A DNA stretch of 64,000 bases. Origin: an uncultured Candidatus Saccharibacteria bacterium (lineage in GTDB: Bacteria > Patescibacteriota > Saccharimonadia > Saccharimonadales > Saccharimonadaceae). This document shows, piece after piece, positions 16,902-26,345 of this stretch. The stretch lies in NCBI GenBank assembly GCA_948514425.1, contig CAOQYN010000001.1:27178-91177 (forward strand). Reading direction: 5' to 3'. The translations under genes and the position numbers were made by a program. The notes beneath the pieces are model-generated. The model was given only the letters and a program-made list of their open reading frames with translations. It did no database searches and was not told where the DNA came from. Numbering within the stretch: position 1 is the stretch's first letter; each line of letters begins with the position of its first letter.

Positions 16902-18450
16902 CAAAAATTCAGTATTTATTGGTAGCACATGTCTATTTAGCCTGGCAATAGCTCTCGGTTTTGAATTTTTAGTTAACTTAGTTTTTCCCCAGCCATCATT
17001 TTTCTTTAGCCGTAGTCGTTTTATTGCAGTTGCTGGAATCATAAGCAGCTCTATCTGTTTGATAAAATATCGCAAGTATTTTTACGAAAACCTCCATCAA
17101 GCATTTCTTCTCATTTCGCTAGTTTTCGGCATATCATTTATTTTAGTTTTTCCTAGAACCGTCTATCTATCCCCAGATGATCAAATTCACTTCAAGAATG
17201 CTTATTTTTTCATGGATGACACCGTGGAGCTTAGAGGAGGATTTTCAGCCATCGAATCAATATCATTTACCAATGTGGACGGTAAAGGCTTTGATGAAAT
17301 GGCTGCCATGTACTCAAGCATGAACAATGCAAACAACATCGTTATTAATGATCAATATCATCCGAGCGATTCTCCTCGACTATACAGTAGGATAGTCTAC
17401 CTGCCATTTTATTTAGGCTTCAAAATCTCCAATCTGTTCCATCTTAGTTTCACTACGAGTATCATTATTGCGAAAATCTTTAATCTCATTTGTTACATCT
17501 TGCTAGTATATTTTGCCATCAAAGAAAGTGGCAGGTTTAATCGAATTTTCTTCGTCATAGGACTACTCGCCTGCAATATATTTTTGGCAACTCAGTTCTC
17601 TTATGACCCATTAGTTCTCGGAAGTTTACTTCTAGCCATCAGCTTGTTCTTGCATATTCGACAAACAGAACACGCCCCAACAAGCTATCTACTAGGCTTC
17701 ATCCTTGCAGCAATCTTTGGAAGTCTTAGCAAGGCAGTATACTGTCCGATCTTACTATTAGCTCTAATGATTCCAAATAGCAAATTCGATTGCAAGAAAC
17801 GCGCAATTGCATTCAAAATTTGTGCAATGTTTGTCATGCTCGTTTTGGCTTCAACTTTTATCTTGCCGATTTTGAGCGGTGGGCTTGCCAGCGATATTCG
17901 AGGAGGTGATACCAGTGTTAGCGGGCAGATCGGTTTTCTGATCAGCAATCCTCTAAAAGCTCTTACCATCATCTTTACCTATATCACTAATCAGTGGCCC
18001 AACCTCATTCTCGATCCTACCATGTCCTTCACGTCTTTGGGGGCAGTCGCAACTGCTGCGCCGATCCATAACATTTGTCTACCTATCATACCAATGGTTG
18101 GTATGTTGAGTCTATTAGTAATACTATGGTCAACTTTTAGTACAAACCTATCTGGAACAAGCATTACCAAGCAATCGAAAATCGGCCTTGCCATTATCTA
18201 TACAGTCCTACTAGGAGCGACCACCGCATCAATGTACCTTAGCTTCACTTCAGTCGGTAGCACACATGTAGATGGGGTGCAGCCGCGCTATTTAATGCCA
18301 TTTTTTCCACTCTTTTTAATACCATTAATGCCATTTTGGCAAGTCCGACCAAAAGAGGAGAGCCCCCGCAATAGTATCGTCCTCATGGTTCCATACCTTT
18401 GCTTATTGCTAATCTTATCCACCTACGTCCTACAAGTTAGTAGACTCTAA
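16885..18450 (+). CDS. DUF2142-type polytopic membrane protein (glycosyltransferase-C-like)
   Basis: 521 residues from the ATG at 16885. About ten hydrophobic segments are visible. A conserved acidic pair follows the second helix: FPRTVYLSPDDQIHFKNAYF, which matches the PD-x2-H signature of DUF2142 proteins that share the GT-C layout and occur in wall polysaccharide loci. The activity is unproven. The large loop after it is predicted to be external. The gene is translationally coupled to the previous one. Confidence 0.8.
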   Translation: MFKNLNKNSVFIGSTCLFSLAIALGFEFLVNLVFPQPSFFFSRSRFIAVAGIISSSICLIKYRKYFYENLHQAFLLISLVFGISFILVFPRTVYLSPDDQIHFKNAYFFMDDTVELRGGFSAIESISFTNVDGKGFDEMAAMYSSMNNANNIVINDQYHPSDSPRLYSRIVYLPFYLGFKISNLFHLSFTTSIIIAKIFNLICYILLVYFAIKESGRFNRIFFVIGLLACNIFLATQFSYDPLVLGSLLLAISLFLHIRQTEHAPTSYLLGFILAAIFGSLSKAVYCPILLLALMIPNSKFDCKKRAIAFKICAMFVMLVLASTFILPILSGGLASDIRGGDTSVSGQIGFLISNPLKALTIIFTYITNQWPNLILDPTMSFTSLGAVATAAPIHNICLPIIPMVGMLSLLVILWSTFSTNLSGTSITKQSKIGLAIIYTVLLGATTASMYLSFTSVGSTHVDGVQPRYLMPFFPLFLIPLMPFWQVRPKEESPRNSIVLMVPYLCLLLILSTYVLQVSRL

Positions 18451-18500
18451 CCACCAAGGGCGTCCAAATTCTATGTATTTATGGTATAATATCAACCAGT

Positions 18501-19313
18501 ATGAACATCGTCTATACGCTTAACGATAAGTTTGTCCCTCAAGTTGCCGCTGGGATCTGTTCAATTTGCGAAAACAACCAGACCGAAAACATCACTTTTT
18601 ACCTCATTTCCGATGGAATTAGCAAAAAACATCAACAACAACTCAAGAAGTTTGTCGCAGGCTATAGCCAAAAACTCCAAATTATCGAAATTGGTGACAT
18701 CAAACAATACTTTGAGTTTGAGTTCGACACCACAGGCTGGAACCCGATTGTACTCACTCGCCTCGTATTAGACAAGCTGTTACCCAATAATGTAGATAGG
18801 ATATTATATCTTGATGGCGATACTATTGTCCGTGACAGCCTAGCGGAGTTATACCATACTGATATGGGCAAATCAGTTATCGGTGCGAGTATTGAGCCTA
18901 CTGCGGATCAAGCGCGCAAGCAAACCTTGCATCTCCAGGGTGCTTACTACAATGCTGGCGTTTTATTAATTGACATGTATAAATGGCGCCAAGAAAAAAC
19001 TGGCCAGAAAATTCTAAACTACTATGCCGCTCACAATGGAAAACTTTTCGCCAATGATCAAGATGCAATTAATGGTGCTTTAAAAAATGAAATCTATACA
19101 CTCGCACCAAAATACAATTTCTGCAACATCTATTATCAATATCCCTACAAATTCTTGCAAAAGTTAGTCAAGCCCGCAACCTACTTTTCGGAATTGGATT
19201 TTGCTGATAGCGTTCAAAATCCAGTAATTATTCACTATCTTGGTGAAGAACGCCCTTGGCGAGCCGGCAACACTCATCGGTATCGCGATGACTATAAATA
19301 CTATCTTTCCTAA
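18501..19313 (+). CDS. Family 8 glycosyltransferase, ends early at an in-frame UAA
   Basis: 270 residues. MNIVYTLNDKFVPQVAAGIC is the GT8 start, and ILYLDGDTIVRDSLAEL holds the DxD metal site; YYNAGVLLIDMYKWR and NDQDAINGAL are further GT8 motifs. TATAAT at 18485-18490 ends ten bases before the ATG. After KYYLS the UAA at 19311-19313 interrupts the frame, but the same frame continues with TPWKDTPDEAGWQTYFIFWN, the usual GT8 C-terminal motif, and runs 70 codons into the next GT2. So the natural product was probably a GT8-GT2 fusion. Confidence 0.85.
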   Translation: MNIVYTLNDKFVPQVAAGICSICENNQTENITFYLISDGISKKHQQQLKKFVAGYSQKLQIIEIGDIKQYFEFEFDTTGWNPIVLTRLVLDKLLPNNVDRILYLDGDTIVRDSLAELYHTDMGKSVIGASIEPTADQARKQTLHLQGAYYNAGVLLIDMYKWRQEKTGQKILNYYAAHNGKLFANDQDAINGALKNEIYTLAPKYNFCNIYYQYPYKFLQKLVKPATYFSELDFADSVQNPVIIHYLGEERPWRAGNTHRYRDDYKYYLS

Positions 19314-19484
19314 ACCCCTTGGAAAGATACGCCCGATGAGGCTGGTTGGCAGACATACTTCATTTTTTGGAATCTTTTCAACACGCTCACAAGGCCTTTT
19401 CCAAACTTAAGATATCAAATTATCACTTCTCTCATACCATTTGTTCTTCAACAACGCGCCAAACAAAACCGCCAAACGTCTCAT

Positions 19485-19493
19485 GGGGGGGGG
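19485..19493. repeat. G9 homopolymer in the GT8-GT2 linker
   Basis: Nine consecutive G bases (19485-19493) lie in the open frame between the GT8 and GT2 domains. An ATG overlaps its first G (19483-19485). With nine Gs that ATG is out of frame with the GT2; with ten it would be in frame. Such tracts are typical of slipped-strand phase variation, though an assembly artefact is possible. Confidence 0.75.
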
Positions 19494-19523
19494 CAACATA
19501 ATGAAGCACAATCTGGCAGTTTC

Positions 19524-20528
19524 GTGGCGCACAATCGCGGTAAGACGCCAAACTCTCCAAAGGTTTCGATTCTAATTCCAGCCTACAATGCAGAAAAACT
19601 AGTCCATAAAGCTATTGATAGCGCCTTAGCCCAAACTCACTCCAACATCGAAATCATTATCATCAACGACGGTTCAACAGATGATACATGGCATATTTTG
19701 CAAGAATATCAGCAAAAATATCCTCAAAAAATCACGATTTTCTCTCAAAAAAACAAAGGTCTTGGTGCCACTCGCAATCTTTTACTTAAAAAGGCAACTG
19801 GCGATTATATTATCAATCTCGACTCCGATGATTGGCTCAAACCCGATTATGCAGAGGTGATGTTGTCTACGCTTGGTACTGGAGATATCGCAATCTGTGG
19901 ATTTGAGCGCTATGATGCACAATACCAATTTCGCGACCAACGCATTCCTGACTTGACATCGTACTCAAAGTATCGATTCTGCACCACTGCGGGCAAGATT
20001 TTTCGCCATGAATTTTTACGCGCAAACAAACTAAAATACGAATCCATCAATATGGGCGAAGATGCCGCATTCAATATCCTTGCTTACGCAAAAACTAATG
20101 CAATCGCAATTTCAGTTTACGGTGGTTACTGTTGCTACGAAAGCGCTCATTCCATGGCACACACCGCCCATTACAAAAAAGACAAATCTTTCTATATGCT
20201 CATGAACCATCTTGTAGATCGGCTAAAAAATTCAGACATGCTTCATGATCCAGAATTCCAATTCTACGTCTTTAAGAATCTTCTTATGGACGTTTTCATC
20301 TACAAGGATAATTTATCGGCGCGAGAGTTAGTCAAGATTTATCGCACAAGCGTCAAATGGTACCAAGAGTTTTTGCATCAAAATCACACTCAATTTCATC
20401 TTCATTTTCAGAAAGGCGAAACGATCATGATTAACCTTACTATCAATGGGTTTATCATTATGACCAAGCTTCACCTTGAGGGAATTATGCTTCCAATCCT
20501 CAAGAAAATTCCCATAAATATACTATAA
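19524..20528 (+). CDS. Family 2 glycosyltransferase (second half of an interrupted GT8-GT2 fusion)
   Basis: 334 residues if begun at the GTG at 19524. VSILIPAYNAEKLVHKAIDS, IIINDGSTDDTW and INLDSDDWLKPD are GT2 motifs with the DxD. No Shine-Dalgarno or TATAAT precedes this GTG. The frame is open back to the UAA at 19311, so this is probably the C-terminal half of a fusion with the upstream GT8. Whether it is now expressed separately, by read-through, or not at all cannot be told. Confidence 0.7.
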   Translation: MAHNRGKTPNSPKVSILIPAYNAEKLVHKAIDSALAQTHSNIEIIIINDGSTDDTWHILQEYQQKYPQKITIFSQKNKGLGATRNLLLKKATGDYIINLDSDDWLKPDYAEVMLSTLGTGDIAICGFERYDAQYQFRDQRIPDLTSYSKYRFCTTAGKIFRHEFLRANKLKYESINMGEDAAFNILAYAKTNAIAISVYGGYCCYESAHSMAHTAHYKKDKSFYMLMNHLVDRLKNSDMLHDPEFQFYVFKNLLMDVFIYKDNLSARELVKIYRTSVKWYQEFLHQNHTQFHLHFQKGETIMINLTINGFIIMTKLHLEGIMLPILKKIPINIL

Positions 20529-20535
20529 TATAGGT

Positions 20536-21330
20536 ATGACCGATCAAGATTGTCTCCATACTTTTGCTGTTCTCGCCTACAAAGAGTCTCCATATCTTGA
20601 GACATGTATTCAGTCTGCCCTCGCCCAAGAATATCCTTCCCGAGTCATTATTGCGACATCAACTCCCAACCAATTTATCCGCGATTTAGCCACAAAATAC
20701 CAGTTACCCATCAAAGTCAACGACACCCCTCGTGGCATCGGCGCAGACTTCGATTTTGCACTTCAATCTGGAGAAACCAAGCTCGTCACAGTCACGCATC
20801 AAGACGATGTCTATGATTCAAACTATAGCAAAGCTATGGTTGAGGCTTATCAGCGCCATCCAGACAGCTTGATCATTTTTCCAGATTATTACGAACTGCG
20901 TAACGGCGAGAAGGTTGAGCAAAACACCCTACTCAAAGTAAAACATTTTTTGCTTTGGCCTCTTCGATGGACGTCTGGTAAATCCAAGTTTATGAAACGC
21001 ATGGCCTTGCGTTTTGGTGATCCTATTTGCTGTCCCGCGGTCACCTTCAACACGCAGAAAGTTCAACCCCCACTCTTTGACAACGAGATGAAAAATAATG
21101 TCGACTGGCATGCTTGGGAGGTTCTAAGCAAAAAACCAGGGAACTTCACTTTTGTCGACCAAAAACTCATGGGCCATCGCATACACGCCGATTCTGCCAC
21201 TACCGAAAATATCCAAGACCATACCCGCACAAAAGAAGATTATCAAATCTTACAACGTTTCTGGCCGAAGTGGATTGCCAAAAAAATCGCCAAGCTTGAT
21301 GCTCGGTCCGAGAAAAGCAACCAAACCTAA
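20536..21330 (+). CDS. Family 2 glycosyltransferase
   Basis: 264 residues. HTFAVLAYKESPYLETCIQS, VIIATSTPNQFI and VTVTHQDDVYD (DxD-type) mark a GT2 catalytic domain; the acceptor side has NNVDWHAWEVL. TATAAT at 20524-20529 ends six bases before the ATG and overlaps the end of the previous gene, so a leaderless transcript is likely. The sugar donor is unknown. Confidence 0.88.
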   Translation: MTDQDCLHTFAVLAYKESPYLETCIQSALAQEYPSRVIIATSTPNQFIRDLATKYQLPIKVNDTPRGIGADFDFALQSGETKLVTVTHQDDVYDSNYSKAMVEAYQRHPDSLIIFPDYYELRNGEKVEQNTLLKVKHFLLWPLRWTSGKSKFMKRMALRFGDPICCPAVTFNTQKVQPPLFDNEMKNNVDWHAWEVLSKKPGNFTFVDQKLMGHRIHADSATTENIQDHTRTKEDYQILQRFWPKWIAKKIAKLDARSEKSNQT

Positions 21331-21350
21331 AATTATAGTATAATATATAT

Positions 21351-22064
21351 ATGTCAAAGGTGTTGATGATTATTCCGGCTTATGATGAGGATGCTAGTAT
21401 TTTGCGGACTTGTCAGACGATTCTTGATTACAATAAAACACACCATACCAACTATGATTTTATCGTCATCAATGACTCTTCCAACGACTCTACGGGCGAA
21501 ATTTTAGACAAAGCGAATCTTCCCCACATCGACCATATTTACAATCTCGGTATCGGTGGCGCCATGCAAACCGGCTACAAATATGCTCGCGACTATGGCT
21601 ATGATATCGCCGTGCAATTTGATGGTGATGGTCAGCACGACATCGGTTCTGTCGCCACACTCATACAGCCAATCCAAGAAAACCGCGCAGATCTAGTCAT
21701 TGGCTCGCGCTTTATTACTAAAACTGGCAAATTCCGTTCGACCTTTGCGCGTCGCATTGGCATCAAGCTCATCTCTAGCTATATGTATCTTTTGACTCGC
21801 CGTCGCATTTCTGACACTACATCAGGATTCCGTGCATGCAACCGCCACCTTATTACTACTTTTGCGCGCGATTATCCCAGCGAATATCCCGAACCAGTCA
21901 CTACAACTTTCTGCCTTCTGCGTCACGATCGTGTCACCGAAGTTCCAGTCACAATGAATGCGCGTGCTGCTGGCTCATCCTCAATCCACACCTGGAAAAA
22001 AGCATATTACATGATCAATGTTTTCCTAACTTTGCTAGTTGTTAAAATACGAGGGAGATACTAA
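21351..22064 (+). CDS. DPM1-like family 2 glycosyltransferase (polyprenyl-phosphate sugar type)
   Basis: 237 residues. VLMIIPAYDEDASILRTCQT, INDSSNDSTGEILD and VQFDGDGQHDIGS (DxD) plus GSRFITKTGKFRS and DTTSGFRACNR match dolichol-phosphate-mannose-synthase-like enzymes that load a sugar on a polyprenyl phosphate. Its stop overlaps the DUF2304 start by one base, the usual GT2-DUF2304 pair. TATAAT at 21339-21344 ends six bases before the ATG. Confidence 0.9.
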   Translation: MSKVLMIIPAYDEDASILRTCQTILDYNKTHHTNYDFIVINDSSNDSTGEILDKANLPHIDHIYNLGIGGAMQTGYKYARDYGYDIAVQFDGDGQHDIGSVATLIQPIQENRADLVIGSRFITKTGKFRSTFARRIGIKLISSYMYLLTRRRISDTTSGFRACNRHLITTFARDYPSEYPEPVTTTFCLLRHDRVTEVPVTMNARAAGSSSIHTWKKAYYMINVFLTLLVVKIRGRY

Positions 22065-22420
22065 TGTCATTGCCACTTATGTTCGCCTTAATCATTTTTG
22101 CCGCAGTATTGACCGTACTCGTTAGCATACTTGTAGCAAAAGGGAAAATCCCCATCAAGTACTCCTTACTATGGTATGCCTTTGCAATCCTGATCTTGCT
22201 AACTGGTCTAATCCCAGATTTCTTCGGTATGCTCGGTCGCCTTATCGGTTTCAATATTATGTCAGATCTCGTCGTCGGTCTAATTCTCGTTGTCTTAATT
22301 TTCTTAAATATCGCCCTTACCGTCATGATTGCTAGCCAACGCCGTCGCATTAATCTCGTTTCCCAAGAAGTAGCCTTACTAAAAAAGGAAATTGAAGATG
22401 CTAAACGCAAAAAGCAATAG
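22064..22420 (+). CDS. DUF2304 membrane protein
   Basis: 118 residues with three hydrophobic helices (FALIIFAAVLTVLVSILVA, SLLWYAFAILILLTGLIP, LVVGLILVVLIFLNIALTV) and a lysine-rich coiled tail. DUF2304 proteins are nearly always beside a GT2 and are thought to hold it at the membrane. Here it overlaps the GT2 stop, which supports the pairing. Confidence 0.88.
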   Translation: MSLPLMFALIIFAAVLTVLVSILVAKGKIPIKYSLLWYAFAILILLTGLIPDFFGMLGRLIGFNIMSDLVVGLILVVLIFLNIALTVMIASQRRRINLVSQEVALLKKEIEDAKRKKQ

Positions 22421-23690
22421 CCAATCCACCCTTGATTCGACCAATCTACGCAAAAATTTCATCTGGAACACGATCGGTTCTACCGCTTCAGCTTTTGTCT
22501 CACTCTTCTACATGATGATAATTACGCGTCTCAACGGGATTGATGATGCTGGAATCTTTTCATTCGCTTTTTCCACTACTAATATTTTCTTAGTGATCGG
22601 GGTTTATAGTGGCCGAACCTTCCAAGTCACCGATAAAAACAAAAAGACCACCGACTCCGATTATTTTTATCTTAAGTTTGTGACTTGTGCTGTTATGTTG
22701 CTGGTGAGCTTAGGATTTTGCCTGATTCGTGGTTACACTGGCGAAAAGTTCATTATTATTATGTTTCTAGCCATTGCTCGCACTCTTGAAACCATAGCAG
22801 AGTGCGCCTATGCCGTCATCCAGAAAAACGACCGCCTCTATCAAGTTGGCCGTTCCATGCTCATGAAGTCTCTCGGTGGCTTAATCGGTTTCTTCATCAT
22901 TGACTACCTCACCAGAAACGTTACTCTATCGTGTGTAATGATCATTCTTGCTTATCTTTTACCAATCCTTTTTTACGATTTTCCCAAATTGTTCAAAACC
23001 GATTTTCATTTCCGAAAATTCAGCGGCCAAAAAGTCCGATACCTTCTTCAAATTGGTTTTTTCACTTTTAGCTTCACTTTCTTAAATCTCTACGTCATTA
23101 ACGCCGCCCGCTATGCTATTGATTCAATGGCTAGCGACAGCGCACAAACAATTTATGGTGTGGTAGCTATGCCAGCAACCGTCCTTAGCCTTATTGGACA
23201 ATATCTCATTCAGCCTTTTCTGACTAATTTCAAAAAATTATTTGCGACCGACGCCCATCAATTTCAAATTCTAGTCCTCAAACTTTGTTTTGCCTTGCTC
23301 GGTGTTGGCGCGGTTTGTATTATAGCTGCCTGGCTGCTCGGCATTCCGGTATTAGAGTTGCTTTATGCGATTGATCTAGATGGCAATCTGTTCAGTTTAA
23401 TTCTCATTATTATTGGCGGCATATTTAGCGCTCTAGTCTTGGTCATTTCTACTGCTCTAGTTACCATGCGTCACACCCGCGACCAATTCTGGATCTACTG
23501 TATCGCATCTTTGGCCGCATTCGGGCTATCATGGATATTAGTCAAACAAAGCAGCGTATTCGGGGCTTGCCTTAGCTATATGCTATCCATGATGTTGATT
23601 TTTGCCCTATATATTATCGTCTTCGCTTATCGTTTGCGCGAGCTAAAACATCATCCTACTCAGGAGGTTCATCGTGCCACCGAAGAATGA
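22398..23690 (+). CDS. Polysaccharide flippase (Wzx/MATE-like)
   Basis: 430 residues from the ATG at 22398 (a TTG two codons upstream is less likely). About 12-14 hydrophobic helices are visible, starting NFIWNTIGSTASAFVSLFYM, the usual N terminus of polysaccharide-exporting flippases (PST family). It would flip lipid-linked repeat units across the membrane. It overlaps DUF2304 by 23 bases. Confidence 0.88.
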   Translation: MLNAKSNSQSTLDSTNLRKNFIWNTIGSTASAFVSLFYMMIITRLNGIDDAGIFSFAFSTTNIFLVIGVYSGRTFQVTDKNKKTTDSDYFYLKFVTCAVMLLVSLGFCLIRGYTGEKFIIIMFLAIARTLETIAECAYAVIQKNDRLYQVGRSMLMKSLGGLIGFFIIDYLTRNVTLSCVMIILAYLLPILFYDFPKLFKTDFHFRKFSGQKVRYLLQIGFFTFSFTFLNLYVINAARYAIDSMASDSAQTIYGVVAMPATVLSLIGQYLIQPFLTNFKKLFATDAHQFQILVLKLCFALLGVGAVCIIAAWLLGIPVLELLYAIDLDGNLFSLILIIIGGIFSALVLVISTALVTMRHTRDQFWIYCIASLAAFGLSWILVKQSSVFGACLSYMLSMMLIFALYIIVFAYRLRELKHHPTQEVHRATEE

Positions 23691-24672
23691 GCCACTTTTC
23701 TCTCTCATTGTGCCAGCCTACAATGTCGAGGCTTACATTGCGCAATGTATTGAGAGTATTTTGACTCAAGATTGCTCAAATTTTGAGTTAATCCTTGTTG
23801 ACGATGGATCGACCGATCGTACTGGCCAAATTTGTGAACAATACAAAAAACAATCACCCCAACTTTCCATTATATCACAGAATAGAGAAAAAGTCAATAG
23901 CAAAATCGCCTCACCATCTATAAAAGTCCTTCATCAGCTTAATTCTGGCCTCTCCGCGGCTCGTAATACAGGGGTGGCCGAATCCAGCGGGAAATACCTT
24001 ATATTTATCGACGGAGATGATTATCTAGAGCCTGGAGCGCTCACTGCTATCCAAAACGCCTTAGAACCCACACTTGATCTTTTACGCTACCAGGCGCAAG
24101 AAGTTTTTCCAGATGGGAAGAAGATTCGCTACGAAGAGGCCAGTTTTGCGACTCTCTCTGGTGTAGAGGCTTTCAAAAGATTAGTACATAATCACTATAC
24201 CGAGAACGCTTGGCTCTACGCCTACCGTCGCCAGTTTTTCGTCTCCAATCACTTTCAATATGCCACTGGTTGTATCGCTGAAGATTTTGGACTGACCCCG
24301 CTCATCATCGCTTGTGCTAGCACAGTCAAGTCAATCCCCGACATTTGCTACAATTACCGCCAGCGCGAAGGTAGTATTACTCATGATACTACGCAAATTG
24401 CTCGGCGCACCACAGATGCTATACAGCAGCTCCAAGACATCCTGCCCAAAATCGCCGCCATCCCACATGCCGAACCAATCCTCCACTATCTTGTCGTATC
24501 ATATCTCACTGGTGCAACTGAGCTTAGCTATCCCGATTTTCTCCAAGTTTACCAAGAGTCCAAGCAAAACGGTCTGCTGCGATATATTCACCCTTCTAGC
24601 CCCAAAGCGTTGCCTCGAGCATTCTTGCTCAAACATTTCCCAGGGCTCTTTTATCGCATGTATCACCATTAG
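23674..24672 (+). CDS. Family 2 glycosyltransferase
   Basis: 332 residues, starting at a GTG (23674) with a perfect AGGAGG four bases before it. FSLIVPAYNVEAYIAQCIES, LILVDDGSTDRTG, GLSAARNTGVAES and IDGDDYLEPGAL are GT2 motifs. A short insertion (SQNREKVNSKIASPSIK) follows LSII. It overlaps the flippase end. Confidence 0.9.
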   Translation: MPPKNEPLFSLIVPAYNVEAYIAQCIESILTQDCSNFELILVDDGSTDRTGQICEQYKKQSPQLSIISQNREKVNSKIASPSIKVLHQLNSGLSAARNTGVAESSGKYLIFIDGDDYLEPGALTAIQNALEPTLDLLRYQAQEVFPDGKKIRYEEASFATLSGVEAFKRLVHNHYTENAWLYAYRRQFFVSNHFQYATGCIAEDFGLTPLIIACASTVKSIPDICYNYRQREGSITHDTTQIARRTTDAIQQLQDILPKIAAIPHAEPILHYLVVSYLTGATELSYPDFLQVYQESKQNGLLRYIHPSSPKALPRAFLLKHFPGLFYRMYHH

Positions 24673-24735
24673 CGTATTGCGCTAATCTTCCGCGACACAT
24701 CGTTTGTCAACAAGAACTATGGTATAATATAACAC

Positions 24736-25545
24736 ATGAAAATACCTCGAGTGTGGAACAAGCGCAACCTAGTGCTTCTCAAAGAACTCACAAAAACCGA
24801 TTTTAAGCTACGCTATCAAGGCTCGGTGTTGGGCTACCTCTGGGCCCTATTACGCCCACTCATGATGTTTGCAATTTTGTACATCGTGTTTGCAAAACTA
24901 TTGCGCTTCGGCAATGACATCCCACACTACCCCGTCTATCTCTTAACTGGTACGGTACTCTGGAGTTTTTTCACCGAATGTAGCCAGCAGGGAATTCAAG
25001 CCATGATTGGCCGCGGAGATCTAATCCGCAAAATCAGTTTCCCAAAATATATCGTTACCGTCTCTACGACTCTAACCGCCGTTATCAACCTCCTCATCAA
25101 TCTTGTCGTGGTAGTGATTTTCGCTCTCATCAATGGCGTTACACTTAGTTGGACTTGGCTGCTAGTTCTTCCGCTCATCATTGAGCTTTATCTCCTAGCT
25201 CTAGGTATCGCTTTTCTCCTCGGTTCGATTAACGTCAAATACCGTGACATCAGCTCGATTTGGGATGTAATTATCCAAGCTCTCTTCTATGCGATTCCCA
25301 TTATCTACCCGATTAGCATGGTGGCCGAGACCAGCACCTGTGCAGCAAAAATCATCCTCCTCAACCCTATTGCCCAAGTAGTACAAGACGTCCGCTGGAG
25401 TTTAATTACTCCTGCTGCCACCACTACATCGGGTTTCATTAATGGCTGGGCAGAACTATTTACTATCGGCTTAGTAATTGTCATTTTCATCATTGGCGCA
25501 GTAATATTTAGGAGGCGTTCACGCTTCTTCGCGGAGGAAATCTAG
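24736..25545 (+). CDS. Polysaccharide ABC exporter, membrane subunit (Wzm/TagG type)
   Basis: 269 residues with six hydrophobic helices. LVLLKELTKTDFKLRYQGSV, LGYLWALLRPLMMFAILYIV and FPKYIVTVSTTLTAVINLL are ABC-2 exporter motifs. With the next gene it forms a transporter for lipid-linked polysaccharide. TATAAT at 24723-24728 ends seven bases before the ATG (leaderless). The ATP-binding gene begins right at its stop. Confidence 0.92.
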   Translation: MKIPRVWNKRNLVLLKELTKTDFKLRYQGSVLGYLWALLRPLMMFAILYIVFAKLLRFGNDIPHYPVYLLTGTVLWSFFTECSQQGIQAMIGRGDLIRKISFPKYIVTVSTTLTAVINLLINLVVVVIFALINGVTLSWTWLLVLPLIIELYLLALGIAFLLGSINVKYRDISSIWDVIIQALFYAIPIIYPISMVAETSTCAAKIILLNPIAQVVQDVRWSLITPAATTTSGFINGWAELFTIGLVIVIFIIGAVIFRRRSRFFAEEI

Positions 25546-26328
25546 ATGTCGAACAAACGTACAATTGGCACGCGCACCGAAATATGTGATCAGAACAATG
25601 ATCTAGCCATTAGCGTACATGGTCTTTCAAAAAGCTTCCGTCTCCCCACTGAGCGCTCCTGGGGTCTAAAACAAGCCTTATTCAACCGTCTGCGCGGCAT
25701 CAAAGGCTACAAAGATCAGCAAGTTCTCGACGGCATTGATTTCGAGATTAAAAAGGGCGAATTCGTCGGAATTGTTGGTCGTAACGGTTCTGGCAAATCA
25801 ACCCTCCTCAAACTTCTTGCCGGGATTTACTATCCGAGTTCTGGAGATATTATCGTCAATGGCAGCCTCATTCCGTTTATTGAACTGGGTGTCGGCTTCA
25901 ATATGGAACTTTCTGGACGGGAAAACATCTATCTTAATGGTGCAATTCTCGGCTTTAGCAACACCGAAATTGACGCCATGTACGACGACATCGTAAAATT
26001 TGCCGAACTCGGTGATTTCATGGATCAAAAGTTAAAAAATTATTCTTCCGGCATGCAGGTGCGCCTCGCTTTCTCAATTGCTATCCGCGCCAAAGGTGAC
26101 ATTCTGATCCTCGATGAGGTGCTAGCGGTAGGTGATGCAGAATTTCAGCAAAAGTGTAATGATTATTTCGAATCGCTTCATGGCAAACAAACCGTGATCC
26201 TCGTCACTCACTCCATGGACAATGTGAAAAAATTCTGCGACCGCGCCATCATGATTGAACATGGCAAAATCGCTTGCTCTGGTAGTCCAGAAAAAGTCAC
26301 CGAGGCCTATACTAAACTCTGGGACTAA
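25546..26328 (+). CDS. Polysaccharide ABC exporter, ATP-binding subunit (Wzt/TagH type)
   Basis: 260 residues. Walker A is GRNGSGKSTLLKLLAG, the Q-loop region FIELGVGFNMELSGREN is typical of O-antigen/teichoic exporters, the signature is NYSSGMQVRLAF, and Walker B is ILILDEVLAVGD with VTHSMD. It lacks the C-terminal carbohydrate-binding domain of long Wzt, so substrate choice lies elsewhere. It starts one base after the permease stop. Confidence 0.95.
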   Translation: MSNKRTIGTRTEICDQNNDLAISVHGLSKSFRLPTERSWGLKQALFNRLRGIKGYKDQQVLDGIDFEIKKGEFVGIVGRNGSGKSTLLKLLAGIYYPSSGDIIVNGSLIPFIELGVGFNMELSGRENIYLNGAILGFSNTEIDAMYDDIVKFAELGDFMDQKLKNYSSGMQVRLAFSIAIRAKGDILILDEVLAVGDAEFQQKCNDYFESLHGKQTVILVTHSMDNVKKFCDRAIMIEHGKIACSGSPEKVTEAYTKLWD

Positions 26329-26345
26329 TTACTCTACCCGTAACT

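Noticed and set aside
19311..19313. UAA as a recoded sense codon
   Set aside because: UAA is an ordinary stop in rnpA, yidC and other genes here, so a local mutation is more likely.
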